From NCBI GenBank assembly GCA_016795105.1, contig JAEUIH010000023.1, positions 1-64,000 on the forward strand: a stretch of DNA of 64,000 nucleotides, read 5' to 3'. The position numbers and the translations under genes are program-made. The stretch is from Planctomyces sp. GTDB lineage: Bacteria; Planctomycetota; Planctomycetia; Planctomycetales; Planctomycetaceae. Positions 8,473 to 17,571 of this stretch are shown here, one piece after another. Each line of letters begins with the position of its first letter. Position 1 is the first letter of the stretch. Below the pieces are notes generated by a model. That model worked only from the letters and a program-made list of their open reading frames with translations, was not told where the DNA came from and made no database searches.

Positions 8473-10911
8473 ATGACGCTGATCAATTCCACACTGATCG
8501 CCGGGATGGCTCTGGCTGTATTGCCCATCATCCTGCATATGGTCATGCGTGCCAAACCGAAGCGAATCGAGTTTCCTGCTTTGCGGCTCCTGAAGTCCCG
8601 GCAGCCTGCAAATGCTCGACGCATGCAACTCAAGCACTGGTTGCTGTTGTTCCTGAGGTCTCTCCTCATTATTCTCGCTGTTCTGTGTGTTGCTCGACCG
8701 TCGCTGCCCGCGGCTCGTTATGGTCTGCAGTGGTGGGAATGGACACTAGTGGTCGCGATCGCTGGTGTCGCGGTCGCAGCCTATTATTTGCTCGGCCGAA
8801 AAGATCCCGATCGACACCTCGCTGTGCATGTTCTCCGTGATGTGCGAAATCGGCGTCGTCTGTGGTGCGTGCTTGGTGGATTTCTGGCTGTGCTGGTTGT
8901 CGTTGGAATTCCGTGGGGACTCCGAGTTCGATCGGAAATGACGTCGCCAATGAATGAAGCCGCTGAGGATATTCCGGTTGCTGTTGTGTTTATTTTCGAC
9001 AACAGCGTGAGCATGAATTATCGCCATGAGAACCTGACAAGGCTTGAACGTGCGCGGGAAGTGGCCATTCAATATCTGTCGCAGCTGCCTCAGGGAAGCC
9101 GCGTTGCGATCGCGGGACTCGCCCCGGATGAAGAGGTTGTCTTTCAGGCGGACCTTGCAAGTGCTCAGGCGAGGATTGATTCTCTTCCGGTCACCTATGT
9201 CCCGGATCCAATCAATCGCCGCCTTCGGGAATCGATTGAAGCACACGTCGACGACCGAGACCGACTCCGGCAGGAGGCAGGTGTGCAGGCCGGTGATTTT
9301 TTTGCGAGGGAGATCTGTCTGCTGACAGACTTGTCCGTTTCTGCATGGAGTGTTCCGGACGAAGTTGGTCTCATGGACTTACTGGTTCAGCAGGACCATG
9401 TCCAGCTCTATGTTGTTGACGTGAGTGTTGAACAGCCGGTGAATTCACTACTGACGGCACTTAAGCTGTCCGACCAAACTACAGTTGCCGGACGCGAGGT
9501 TGTTGCATCGGTGACCGCATCAGGAACAGTGGGGCAGGTGAAACCGCTGACGATCGAGGCCTTTCTGCTGGATTCAGATGGAAACGAAATCCGGGTTGGC
9601 CCACCGCGAACTGCTCAGCTGGATAACGGACCCGTCGAGGTTCAGATCCCAATTGCCTGCCCACCCGGTTCGGCTTTTGCTCAGGGATTATTGCGCATTC
9701 AAAGCGATGATCCGCTGCCCGACGACAATATTCAGCATTTTACAGTCGCCGTCAGAGCTGCCCCGAAGATCCTGTTAATTTCGGACCGTCGTGAAGAAAG
9801 TCTGTACATTAAGAATGCACTTGAGCCGGAAGATGGGGCTCAGTGGGGATCGGATTTCTATGACTGCACCGAGGTCACGACATCGCAGTTCAATCGGGAA
9901 TCTCTGGACAGGTATGATGTGGTTTGCGTCATCAATTGTCAGCGGCCGGACCCGTCGATGTGGACAGCTCTGAAGTCATATGCGGAAGCCGGGAAAGGTG
10001 TATTTGTTGTCGCCGGCAACAGTGGGATCAGCGTTTCCCACTGGTCGACACCGGAGGCTGCGGCCCTGTTACCTGGAACTCCAATTCAGTGGTTTCGATA
10101 TCTCGACGAGCCCGGTCGAATCCGGCTCGTCACCGAACAGCATCCGATGACGAAGCCCTTTGCCGAATGGGAAGAAGCGAGAACGGTTCTTGGTGCTTCT
10201 TCCTTCTTAAGATGCTGGGCCATGGAGTGGTCCGATGATTCCAGCCTGTTGATGGTCTTTGATGGCCCCGGCAACCGCCCAGCACTGGCTGAGCGACGAC
10301 TTGGCGATGGGAAGTGTCTGTTGTTCACTTCAGCCATGGACAATCTTGTGAATGGCGGAAGTGAATGGAACGACTTTGTTGTCGACAACTGGTCGTTCCT
10401 GATGTTCTGTGACGTTTTGGTTCAGCATCTGACGGGAGCGTCGGAGCAGCAGAGGAACTTCACTGCAGGAAAACCCGTTGAGATCTCCGTGCCTGCAACA
10501 GAGAGATTCGCAGAATACAGAGTCTCCCGTCCCGGATTCCGCAGAACACCGGGTGAACTTTCCGCAGATCAAACGTCGTTGCTGATCAGTGATGCTGTCG
10601 ATCCCGGTCACTATCGAGTCACCCCGTTTGAATCTGCAAGTGTTTTTGAAGCAGCGTTTTCGATGACTCTGCGTGACCAGGAAACCGACCTCACACAAAT
10701 GACTCGCAAACAGCTGGAAGATATGCTCGGAGCAGAGCGGTTTTCACTCGTTCACAATCCAACTGACCTCGAACGGGCAGTCCGTGTCGGCAGGCTTGGA
10801 ATTGAAGTGTTTCCGGTGCTGATTGGGTTGTTGCTGCTGGTGTTCTGCGCCGAGCATCTGATGGCCAACTTCTTCTACGATGAGCAACCCGCATCGCTGG
10901 AGAAGGCCTGA
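8473..10911 (+). CDS. BatA-domain / von Willebrand factor A membrane protein
   Basis: The protein has about 812 residues. It opens with the BatA (aerotolerance N-terminal) membrane domain: LINSTLIAGMALAVLPIILHMV, then RIEFPALRLLKS and a second hydrophobic helix LLLFLRSLLIILAVLCVARPSL. Two more membrane segments follow (about 80-150). The VWA domain (about 165-330) has a MIDAS-like DNSVSMNY in VVFIFDNSVSMNY, so metal binding is likely. The C-terminal half has a glutamine-amidotransferase-like fold and ends in another membrane helix (about 775-800). The ATG at 8473 is preferred over the TTG at 8464 because it gives the family's usual start. The gene overlaps the next by one base (TGATG). BatA/VWA proteins normally belong to MoxR-DUF58 operons that remodel or chaperone envelope proteins; those partners are not seen beside it here. 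Confidence 0.8.
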   Translation: MTLINSTLIAGMALAVLPIILHMVMRAKPKRIEFPALRLLKSRQPANARRMQLKHWLLLFLRSLLIILAVLCVARPSLPAARYGLQWWEWTLVVAIAGVAVAAYYLLGRKDPDRHLAVHVLRDVRNRRRLWCVLGGFLAVLVVVGIPWGLRVRSEMTSPMNEAAEDIPVAVVFIFDNSVSMNYRHENLTRLERAREVAIQYLSQLPQGSRVAIAGLAPDEEVVFQADLASAQARIDSLPVTYVPDPINRRLRESIEAHVDDRDRLRQEAGVQAGDFFAREICLLTDLSVSAWSVPDEVGLMDLLVQQDHVQLYVVDVSVEQPVNSLLTALKLSDQTTVAGREVVASVTASGTVGQVKPLTIEAFLLDSDGNEIRVGPPRTAQLDNGPVEVQIPIACPPGSAFAQGLLRIQSDDPLPDDNIQHFTVAVRAAPKILLISDRREESLYIKNALEPEDGAQWGSDFYDCTEVTTSQFNRESLDRYDVVCVINCQRPDPSMWTALKSYAEAGKGVFVVAGNSGISVSHWSTPEAAALLPGTPIQWFRYLDEPGRIRLVTEQHPMTKPFAEWEEARTVLGASSFLRCWAMEWSDDSSLLMVFDGPGNRPALAERRLGDGKCLLFTSAMDNLVNGGSEWNDFVVDNWSFLMFCDVLVQHLTGASEQQRNFTAGKPVEISVPATERFAEYRVSRPGFRRTPGELSADQTSLLISDAVDPGHYRVTPFESASVFEAAFSMTLRDQETDLTQMTRKQLEDMLGAERFSLVHNPTDLERAVRVGRLGIEVFPVLIGLLLLVFCAEHLMANFFYDEQPASLEKA

Positions 10912-13154
10912 TGTCGCTGCATTTTGAACCTGTCTGGCCCTGGCTGTGGGTCTTCGCTGCAGTGATCCTGCTGGTTGGCGTGATGTGGCTGGCCTATCCT
11001 CGTCGAATCCGGCATTTGCCATCCCGCTGGTCTCGCCTGATGATTGCTCTAAGATCGCTGGCTGTGCTATTGATCGTGTTGATGATGGTGCGTCCCGTAA
11101 TTGTGCGGGAAACTGAAGATGCTTCGGACTCAATCCTGTACATTCTGTTGGATGCAAGTCGAAGTATGCAGACTGCGGACCTGCCTGGAAACGAAACTCG
11201 TCGATCCGGGTTGTTGCGGGACCTTGAATCGTTCCGACCATTCCTGGAACAGATCGGCAAAGAGAGTGAGATTCGATTCAGAGATTTTTCAGAAGACCTG
11301 ACGACCGTTGAGACCCCGGGTGTCGACGCATCTGGTCGGATGACGGCATTTGGCGCTGTACTTGAAAAGCTGTCGGAAGAGGTCGGACGATCAAAGGCTG
11401 TTGTACTCGTCCTAAGCGACGGTAAGCAGGCGGCATCCGGGACGCTGGATCGCGATCCCCTTCAGCCAGCGAGGATACTCGGACGAAGTCAGCAGCCGAT
11501 CTTCGCAGTGAACTATGGCAGCAGCGAGAGTTCAGAGAATTCGCTCGACGTCTCACTGCAGGAGCTCGACCTTTCCCGTGATGTATTTCGAGGAAATGTG
11601 GTTCCGATCCGAGTCCGACTGAAGGCCAGCGGTGCACAGGGAAGAGATATCCAGTTGCGGACATATCTGGAAGACCTGTCGGGAACTCAGATCGGGCAGT
11701 CCGGCGAGATGAAGCCCGTGCTCAATACAAGTGACAGTCAGGCTGCAAAAATTCACACAGTCAAGGGAGCGGCAGAAGACGTTCTGATTCCATTGTCCAT
11801 CATTCCCGAAATGACTGGGGAGTTGAAGCTGCGAGTGGAAGCGGAGCCCCTTCCAGGTGAAGCTCGCCCAACCAATAATGTCGTGGAGACAATCATCAGA
11901 GTTCGATCCGGAGGAATTCGAGTTGCTTACTTTGATATTGCACGCCCGGAACAGACGGCCGTTCGCAAAGTGAACCGCAGCAATCGAATTCAGCTGGATT
12001 TTTGCTGGATTCGATCGGGCGAATTCAGGAACAAGTCCGTCATTGATGCAAAGTACTTCATCCCGGGAAATTATGACGCGTACATCATCGGTGATGTGCC
12101 TGCAAGTGCGTTTACTCCAAAACAGCTCGCGGATCTTGCTCGCTGTTGCGTTGCGGGATCTGGTCTGATGATGACCGGGGGATTCAACAATTTTGGCAAC
12201 GGTGGTTATGCGGGGTCACCCATTGAATCTCTGATGCCAGTGCAGATGGCAGCAAAAGAAGACCATCTGTCAAAACCCATGAAGATGCTGCCCACCGCTC
12301 AGGGACTTGGTCACTTTGTGATGAACATCGCTGCCGATCAGAATCGTGGACGCTGGGAGCAGATGCCAGGACTTACCGGCGCCAATCTGCTGCGAAGACG
12401 CGATGCCTCGCTGGCTCAGGTCCTCGCGGCCTCCGAGGATGGTGCGCCGCTGCTGATCGGCCAGAGTATTGGCCAAAGCCGAGTCCTGGCATTCGCCGGG
12501 GATACAACCTGGCAATGGCCGCTGAAGGGTTTTGAAGAGGAGCATCAGCGTTTCTGGCGTCAGATCATTTTCTGGCTGACAAAGAAGGAGATCGACACCG
12601 ACAGTCTTGTCTGGGTCAATGCAGAACCGCGAGACCTGACGCCAGGGCAGACGTCAATGTTGTCGTTTGGAGCTCGCAAACAGGACGGGCAGCCACTGCC
12701 GACTGCCGAGTTTCAGGTGTTTGTGAAGACACCGTCAGGGGAAAGAAAGTCGGTGGTTTCTCGTCGGGTAGACGAAGCACATTCCGAAGCTGATTTTGGT
12801 GATACTCTTGAATCGGGTGACTATTGGGTGGATGTGATCGCCACAAACGAAGGGAATCCGGTGGGACCAAAAGCTGTGACGAGGTTCCATGTGAATGCTC
12901 GGGATCCAGAACTGGACAGCCCCGGAGCAGATCCGGGGCTGCTGAGAGAAATTGCGAATGCAAGCGGCGGTTCTTTACTCAGTGCCGATGAACTCCGACA
13001 GCGTCTGGAGAGCTGGGCGGAAGATGGTCTTCCAGGCATTGACGTTAAACGCAGAGAACGATTGAGTCTCTGGGATAACTGGTTCGTGCTGCTGGCGATT
13101 GTTGCAACGATGGCTTCAGAATGGGGCGTACGCAAGAAACGCGGACTCGTCTAA
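10911..13154 (+). CDS. VWA-domain membrane protein with amidotransferase-like middle domain
   Basis: The 747-residue protein is translationally coupled to the preceding BatA gene. Two N-terminal membrane helices (WLWVFAAVILLVGVMWLA, about 10-30, and ALRSLAVLLIVLMMVRPVI, about 45-64) are followed by a VWA domain (about 72-215) with a MIDAS-like DASRSMQ. An Ig-like segment and a class-I-glutamine-amidotransferase-like region follow (GNYDAYIIGDVPASAF... to MMTGGFNNFGNGGY, about 375-440). This region lacks an obvious catalytic Cys-His-Glu triad, so it is probably structural. The C-terminus ends in a short helix (WFVLLAIVATMASEWGVRKK) and basic residues. Together with its upstream partner it should form an inner-membrane complex with large periplasmic domains; the client is unknown. 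Confidence 0.75.
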   Translation: MSLHFEPVWPWLWVFAAVILLVGVMWLAYPRRIRHLPSRWSRLMIALRSLAVLLIVLMMVRPVIVRETEDASDSILYILLDASRSMQTADLPGNETRRSGLLRDLESFRPFLEQIGKESEIRFRDFSEDLTTVETPGVDASGRMTAFGAVLEKLSEEVGRSKAVVLVLSDGKQAASGTLDRDPLQPARILGRSQQPIFAVNYGSSESSENSLDVSLQELDLSRDVFRGNVVPIRVRLKASGAQGRDIQLRTYLEDLSGTQIGQSGEMKPVLNTSDSQAAKIHTVKGAAEDVLIPLSIIPEMTGELKLRVEAEPLPGEARPTNNVVETIIRVRSGGIRVAYFDIARPEQTAVRKVNRSNRIQLDFCWIRSGEFRNKSVIDAKYFIPGNYDAYIIGDVPASAFTPKQLADLARCCVAGSGLMMTGGFNNFGNGGYAGSPIESLMPVQMAAKEDHLSKPMKMLPTAQGLGHFVMNIAADQNRGRWEQMPGLTGANLLRRRDASLAQVLAASEDGAPLLIGQSIGQSRVLAFAGDTTWQWPLKGFEEEHQRFWRQIIFWLTKKEIDTDSLVWVNAEPRDLTPGQTSMLSFGARKQDGQPLPTAEFQVFVKTPSGERKSVVSRRVDEAHSEADFGDTLESGDYWVDVIATNEGNPVGPKAVTRFHVNARDPELDSPGADPGLLREIANASGGSLLSADELRQRLESWAEDGLPGIDVKRRERLSLWDNWFVLLAIVATMASEWGVRKKRGLV

Positions 13155-13155
13155 A

Positions 13156-13420
13156 GCAGGACAGGCATTCCTGCCCGTCCAGAACGCACTGCGACGTTGC
13201 GGACGGCACTTGGAAAGTGCCTGCTACAGTAGCAGGCAGACTCCGTCTGCCGTCCGCCTGGTCCCTTCCGTTGCACCAGAGAGCGTGAGGTGGGAGGGGC
13301 GTAGCCAGGGCGTTGCGGACGGCACTTGGAAAGTGCCTGCTACGGGTAGGACAGGCATTCCTGCCCGTCCAGAGTTCCGGAGCGGCGCAGGGGCGGCTCG
13401 GGCAGGAATGCCCAAGCTAC
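13156..13420. repeat. Cluster of GTAG-headed hairpin (REP-like) elements
   Basis: Family A copies are at 13199-13227, 13229-13257 (opposite orientation, heads abutting) and 13315-13343. In one orientation each reads GCGGAC, 7-bp stem arm, loop GGA, complementary arm, TGCTAC. The stem arms are GGCACTT, GGCAGAC and GGCACTT, each perfectly complementary to its partner. Family B hairpins (arms around TTCC, with the core GGCATTCCTGCCC) are at about 13159-13180, 13345-13370 and 13400-13420 (reversed). The second and third of these carry GTAG at the 5' foot. The cluster fills the gap between the rightward VWA gene and the leftward GGDEF-EAL gene. Confidence 0.8.
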
Positions 13421-15447
13421 GGAGCAGAGGCGCAGAGTTTGAATTGGTCATGGAGGAGACGATATTCGAACTCATCGGATGACAATGGATGTGCGATAAG
13501 ATATCCTTGGCCAAAATCACAGCCCATGTCCGATAGTGTGTCGAGCTGTCTGTGAGTTTCGATGCCTTCAGCTACGATTCTCAGACCGCGACTTTGGCCG
13601 AGACGAATGACCGAATCCACGATCGCGACTGCACGTTCGTCGGCCGGAAGATCATTGACAAACGAGCGATCGATCTTGAGGAAGTGAATACTGAGGTTTC
13701 GGAGGTAGCTCAGTGAGGACTGGCCGGTCCCGAAGTCATCCAGAGCCAAAGTAATTCCCAGGCGTGACAGCTGATCCAGAAGTTGAATTCCGTTTGCGCT
13801 ATCTTCCATAATGGCGGTTTCGGTGACCTCAAACGTGAACCAGTCCGGGCTGGCACCTTCCCGGTCAAGAATCTCCTTGACACGCTGGACGAATCCAGGA
13901 CTTCTGAGCTGCCTTGCTGAGAGATTGATTGCACTGCGGTTGGGCCGAATTCCGCGATCGTTCCACTGCACGAGTTGTCGGCAGACTGTTGAGAGAATGA
14001 CATCGCCGAGATGAGACACAAGTCCGGACTGTTCGGCCACTGGAATGAATTCAGCAGGAGAAATCTGATCTCCGCCGGTTGTTCTCCAGCGTGCGAGAGC
14101 TTCACAGCTGGTCATCTCACCAGTCCGCAGGTTGAGCAGAGGCTGATACTGGACGGAGATATCATTACTCTGAATGGCGTGATGAAGTTCTCGCTGAATT
14201 CGATTTCTGCGTTCGACTCTGTGTCGCATCACCGGGCTGAACATGCGAACCTGATCGTGCCCATCTCGCTTTGCCGCATACATCGCAATATCTGCATTCT
14301 GCATGAGTTCATCGGCCGTTTCTCCGTCGGCGGGATAAACTGAGATACCGAGGCTGGCACTGATTCGAACCTCCGCGTCTCCGAGATGAATTGGATCGCG
14401 CAGGGTACGAAGAATATCATCTGCAACGGATGCGATCAGTGTTGGATCGTCATCGCACCTCGGGATCAGAATTGCAAATTCATCACCTCCGAATCGAGCA
14501 ACGAATAACTCCGTTCCGGAGCCGGTTCGCAGTCGTTGTCCAACTCTGATCAGAAGCTCATCTCCAGCGGAGTGTCCGAGCGAGTCGTTGACAACCTTGA
14601 AGTCATCGAGATCAATAAAGCAGACAGCGAACTGATATCGACGCAGGCGATACTCGTCGATCATGGCTCGCAGTCGATCACGATAAAACCTGCGATTTGG
14701 CAGTCCGGTCAGTTGATCGTGAAGTGCCTGTCGTTTCAGGCGCTTCTGAGTCCGTTCAATATCGGTGACGTCGGAAAAGAGTACCATGACATGTGAGGGT
14801 TGTGATCCGTTTTCGACCGGACTGAGAGAGATCAGCCACGATCGTTCTTCGGTATCCGTTTTTGCAATCACTACCCGGCCTGACCATGGTTGCCCTGACA
14901 GGACAGCATGAAACACTGTTGAGTATGCAGGGAATGTCCACTTCAGCGTTTCGTGCAGTGGGCGCCCGACAAGTTCGCTTTCCGGACAACTGGAGATTTG
15001 CGCGAATGCCGGATTGACTTCTTCAATCGTTGCATCCCTGTTCAGAATGACGACCCCCTCTCGTGAATGATTGAAGACTCTGAGCAGGAGCTTCAGGCGT
15101 TCATTCTGGGGTCGGTCAGCGAGAAGTTTTGTCTCGGCCAGTTCTTTCCTGGTGGATTCGAGCAACTCGATAACTTCAGCAGACAGAATTTTTGAATTGG
15201 CATGAGCCAGCGAGAGAGTCAGTGATTGTGTCAGGATACGTTCCTGGTTGCACGCTGCCTTTCGCGAGGCCTCGTCGAGCGAATCAGCAATTCGCTGGAT
15301 TTCTGTCCGGGTGCCTGGTTCAGTCGTTTGTTCGATGATTTTCTGCAGTTCCTGGAGCGACTGGTTGATCCGTGCGAACGGAGAATCACAGCCGACCGGG
15401 TTAACCGGGTCTATTTGCCGCAGTGATTCGGAACGCCGGACGTGCAT
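13417..15447 (-). CDS. PAS-GGDEF-EAL cyclic-di-GMP signalling protein
   Basis: The protein has 676 residues in the order helical N-terminus (about 20-115, coiled coil), PAS domain (about 120-240, with VVILNRDATIEEVNPAFAQI), GGDEF domain (about 250-405, with the intact active-site motif FGGDEF near 320 and the start motif DQLTGLPNRRFYRDRL) and EAL domain (about 420-665, with an intact CEALARW, a metal-binding ETAIMED and DDFGTGQSSLSYL). Both catalytic motifs look intact, so it could make and break cyclic di-GMP; which activity dominates cannot be told. No transmembrane segment is visible, so it is probably cytosolic and senses a small molecule or redox state through PAS. It is monocistronic, and REP-like elements lie at its 3' end. 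Confidence 0.9.
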   Translation of the reverse strand: MHVRRSESLRQIDPVNPVGCDSPFARINQSLQELQKIIEQTTEPGTRTEIQRIADSLDEASRKAACNQERILTQSLTLSLAHANSKILSAEVIELLESTRKELAETKLLADRPQNERLKLLLRVFNHSREGVVILNRDATIEEVNPAFAQISSCPESELVGRPLHETLKWTFPAYSTVFHAVLSGQPWSGRVVIAKTDTEERSWLISLSPVENGSQPSHVMVLFSDVTDIERTQKRLKRQALHDQLTGLPNRRFYRDRLRAMIDEYRLRRYQFAVCFIDLDDFKVVNDSLGHSAGDELLIRVGQRLRTGSGTELFVARFGGDEFAILIPRCDDDPTLIASVADDILRTLRDPIHLGDAEVRISASLGISVYPADGETADELMQNADIAMYAAKRDGHDQVRMFSPVMRHRVERRNRIQRELHHAIQSNDISVQYQPLLNLRTGEMTSCEALARWRTTGGDQISPAEFIPVAEQSGLVSHLGDVILSTVCRQLVQWNDRGIRPNRSAINLSARQLRSPGFVQRVKEILDREGASPDWFTFEVTETAIMEDSANGIQLLDQLSRLGITLALDDFGTGQSSLSYLRNLSIHFLKIDRSFVNDLPADERAVAIVDSVIRLGQSRGLRIVAEGIETHRQLDTLSDMGCDFGQGYLIAHPLSSDEFEYRLLHDQFKLCASAP

Positions 15448-15801
15448 CTTCGGATTGCTCTGTTTTGATTCGCCGTCTTGTCAGGAATAAAATCAGTACC
15501 TGGCTCAACACTAGGTCATCAGAGTCAGAGAGCAACCGGTTTGCAAAATGAGTACATTGCTGTTGGTTCGAAGGTCCGGAAGTACGGGCACATTCATTAG
15601 AATCGGATTGCTGGAATTCAGGTTCCGGGCAGGAGCCGGTGAATTCGTGTTGCATTTTGGCAACGTTCAAACCTGAAGGGCCGACTCAATGCAGGAAAAC
15701 CCTGATCTGCAGTGAAAACGGGCAGCTTTCACTGGAAGCTGCCCGTGTGATTTTCGCTGATTTTGAATGTCGACACTGATTGTGCGGACCGTGTTTTCGA
15801 A
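15448..15801. other. Intergenic stretch without a gene, ending in a terminator
   Basis: About 350 bp lie between the start of the GGDEF-EAL gene and the end of the SPFH gene, both leftward. Apart from the hairpin at 15719-15745, nothing coding or repeated is evident. It must hold the promoter of the GGDEF-EAL gene. Confidence 0.4.
15711..15745 (-). terminator. Intrinsic terminator of the SPFH operon
   Basis: Perfect 10-bp arms CGGGCAGCTT (15719-15728) and AAGCTGCCCG (15736-15745) enclose a 7-nt loop. Read on the minus strand, the stem is followed directly by TTTT and CACT. It lies about 55 bp past the stop of the leftward SPFH gene. Confidence 0.75.
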
Positions 15802-17502
15802 CTACTTCTTTGATGTGGGGGCGGTTGTTACACCGTTCGCATTCGAAGGCGTTTGAGAGGCGGGCCGCTGATTTGCCTTTGCTGCTTCACGTCCGAGCAT
15901 TACCTCCGAGAACCCCTTTAGATCAGTCCAGAACGTCCCTTCGCCTGCATACAGCATATCCAGCTGAATGTCCTCTGGCAGTCCGCTGGCAAACACCCAG
16001 TGATTGTAAGCATCACCAGATCCGAAGGCAGAGACGGCGAGCTGGAACAATTCAGACTTCGCTTCGGCTTCCATTTGGCGAGTGCTGGCATCCGCCTTAC
16101 CAAGGTTGACGGTTGCCTGAGCTTCGAGTTCTGCAGACTTGCGGGCAATTGCCGCGACCAGTTTTCCGGTTTCTGCCTTGGTTTCTTCGGCCTTTTTGTT
16201 GCCCTCAGCGACCGCCTCTGCAAACAGCTTCGTTGTTTCAGCTTTGATACGCTCGGTTTCGAGGTCGACCTTCTTTTCTGCTTCTCGCAATGTCGCTTCG
16301 GTGCGTGCTGTCAGAATTTCCTGCTCTCGAGTCAGCTTCAGTTCATCGGCAATGAACTTCTCCTGAATTGGCTTACGAACTTCGAGAGGTATGTGGATGT
16401 TTCTGACAAATCCATGAAGCAGTGTCAGACCTTTATCTTTGAGAACCGTTTCGAAGTCGTGCGACACCGCCTCCTGGAATTTCAGTCGAGTATCTCCAAC
16501 AAGCAGATCAACAGCCCCGAGTGATGACCCCTGATTTCGGCAGATGCTTTCAATTTGCGGAACAACAACTTTGGTTTCAACAGCATCAAGATTCCCGAAA
16601 GTTCGAATTACGTCGGCTGCCTGATCAGGCATGATTCCCCAGACTGCGGTAAAGTCCATGTGAATGGGAAATCCGTCGTTTGAAGGGAAGTTAATGCCAC
16701 TGTTATCGTCCATGACGGCCGGTTCACCGCTGTCGTCCAAAACCGGGACTCCATCTCGGCTGACGAGATTTGACTTAATGGACTTTTCTGCATACCCGAC
16801 AGGAATGATATCAACGTGCTGTTCATTTGGGTTCATTGGATACAAACCGGGTTGAAGCACTTCATCCTGAATACCGGCGGCACGGTCTCCACTTTGATTG
16901 TCAGAGAGGTTAGTCACGACACCTGCGTACCCTGTCGGGATTGAAACCCAGCCGGAGTGTTTTGTCTGAGTGCCCGACTGAATCTGCTTTTCCTCGATGA
17001 CTTCCACGAAATAGGCATAGTCATTGATTCGATAGGTGCCGGGGGCAAAGACCTGCCGGAGGATCCCCTTCTCGGCGGTCTCTTCGAACCGTCCATCCAC
17101 GAGAAATTTGTCGCCCGTGAGCTCCTTACCCATCCTGCTGGTGACTACTGCGACCTGTCCTGGTTTGACAATGGTGTCGGGAACAAGCTTAGTCTCCCAC
17201 CAGCCAATCCAGCGAAAGTGGCGTCCAGGGCCAAGCATGTCTTTGAGAATCCCGATTTCCAGTGGTCGACCATTTTCGTCAACCTTTGCGAACTGTCCGG
17301 GTGCTGCCACCGGACGATCACCGGGCAGAAACGGGAGCGGTGGTCCTTTGTAACGCAGGACCATGCTGTATCCAACCGGTACATACACACGATTAAAGGT
17401 CCATTCGAATGCTTCGTACCCTACGACCAGCATTACGAACGCCGGCACTGCCATTCCAAGTCTCTGTCCGAGTTTGCGGACAAATGATTTTGGTTCGTTC
17501 AT
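15802..17502 (-). CDS. SPFH/band-7 domain membrane protein (flotillin-like), second of a pair
   Basis: The 566-residue protein has one N-terminal membrane helix (LGMAVPAFVMLVVGYEAFEWTF, about 13-34) and then a large part outside the cytosol. There are repeated segments with 'PGQVAVVTSRMGKEL...' and 'PTGYAGVVTNLSDNQ', a prohibitin/SPFH core (about 250-400, including RKPIQEKFIADELKLTREQE) and a long Ala/Glu/Lys coiled coil (about 385-480, EATLREAEKKVDLETERIKAE), as in flotillins. The C-terminus is Pro/Ser/Thr-rich. It lies 69 bp behind a related but distinct SPFH gene and ends at a strong terminator, so the two form an operon. Flotillin-like proteins scaffold membrane microdomains; two different subunits suggest a hetero-oligomer, which is inference. 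Confidence 0.85.
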   Translation of the reverse strand: MNEPKSFVRKLGQRLGMAVPAFVMLVVGYEAFEWTFNRVYVPVGYSMVLRYKGPPLPFLPGDRPVAAPGQFAKVDENGRPLEIGILKDMLGPGRHFRWIGWWETKLVPDTIVKPGQVAVVTSRMGKELTGDKFLVDGRFEETAEKGILRQVFAPGTYRINDYAYFVEVIEEKQIQSGTQTKHSGWVSIPTGYAGVVTNLSDNQSGDRAAGIQDEVLQPGLYPMNPNEQHVDIIPVGYAEKSIKSNLVSRDGVPVLDDSGEPAVMDDNSGINFPSNDGFPIHMDFTAVWGIMPDQAADVIRTFGNLDAVETKVVVPQIESICRNQGSSLGAVDLLVGDTRLKFQEAVSHDFETVLKDKGLTLLHGFVRNIHIPLEVRKPIQEKFIADELKLTREQEILTARTEATLREAEKKVDLETERIKAETTKLFAEAVAEGNKKAEETKAETGKLVAAIARKSAELEAQATVNLGKADASTRQMEAEAKSELFQLAVSAFGSGDAYNHWVFASGLPEDIQLDMLYAGEGTFWTDLKGFSEVMLGREAAKANQRPASQTPSNANGVTTAPTSKK

Positions 17503-17571
17503 GTTCGTGATTCCTCTATAGAGTCGACAGCAATCACTGCCGATTTCAAGCCTTCAGTTTAATCTGTGAAC

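Noticed and set aside
13199-13343. CRISPR-like array from repeated 29-bp units
   Set aside because: Units occur in both orientations with irregular spacing, spacers are not of constant length, and no cas genes are present. The hairpin (REP-like) reading fits better.
13099-13555. Open frames across 13.1-13.5 kb reading 'GKCLLR', 'AGMPV' and similar
   Set aside because: These are translations of the REP-like hairpins and the edges of real genes. The same phrases recur wherever the hairpins occur.
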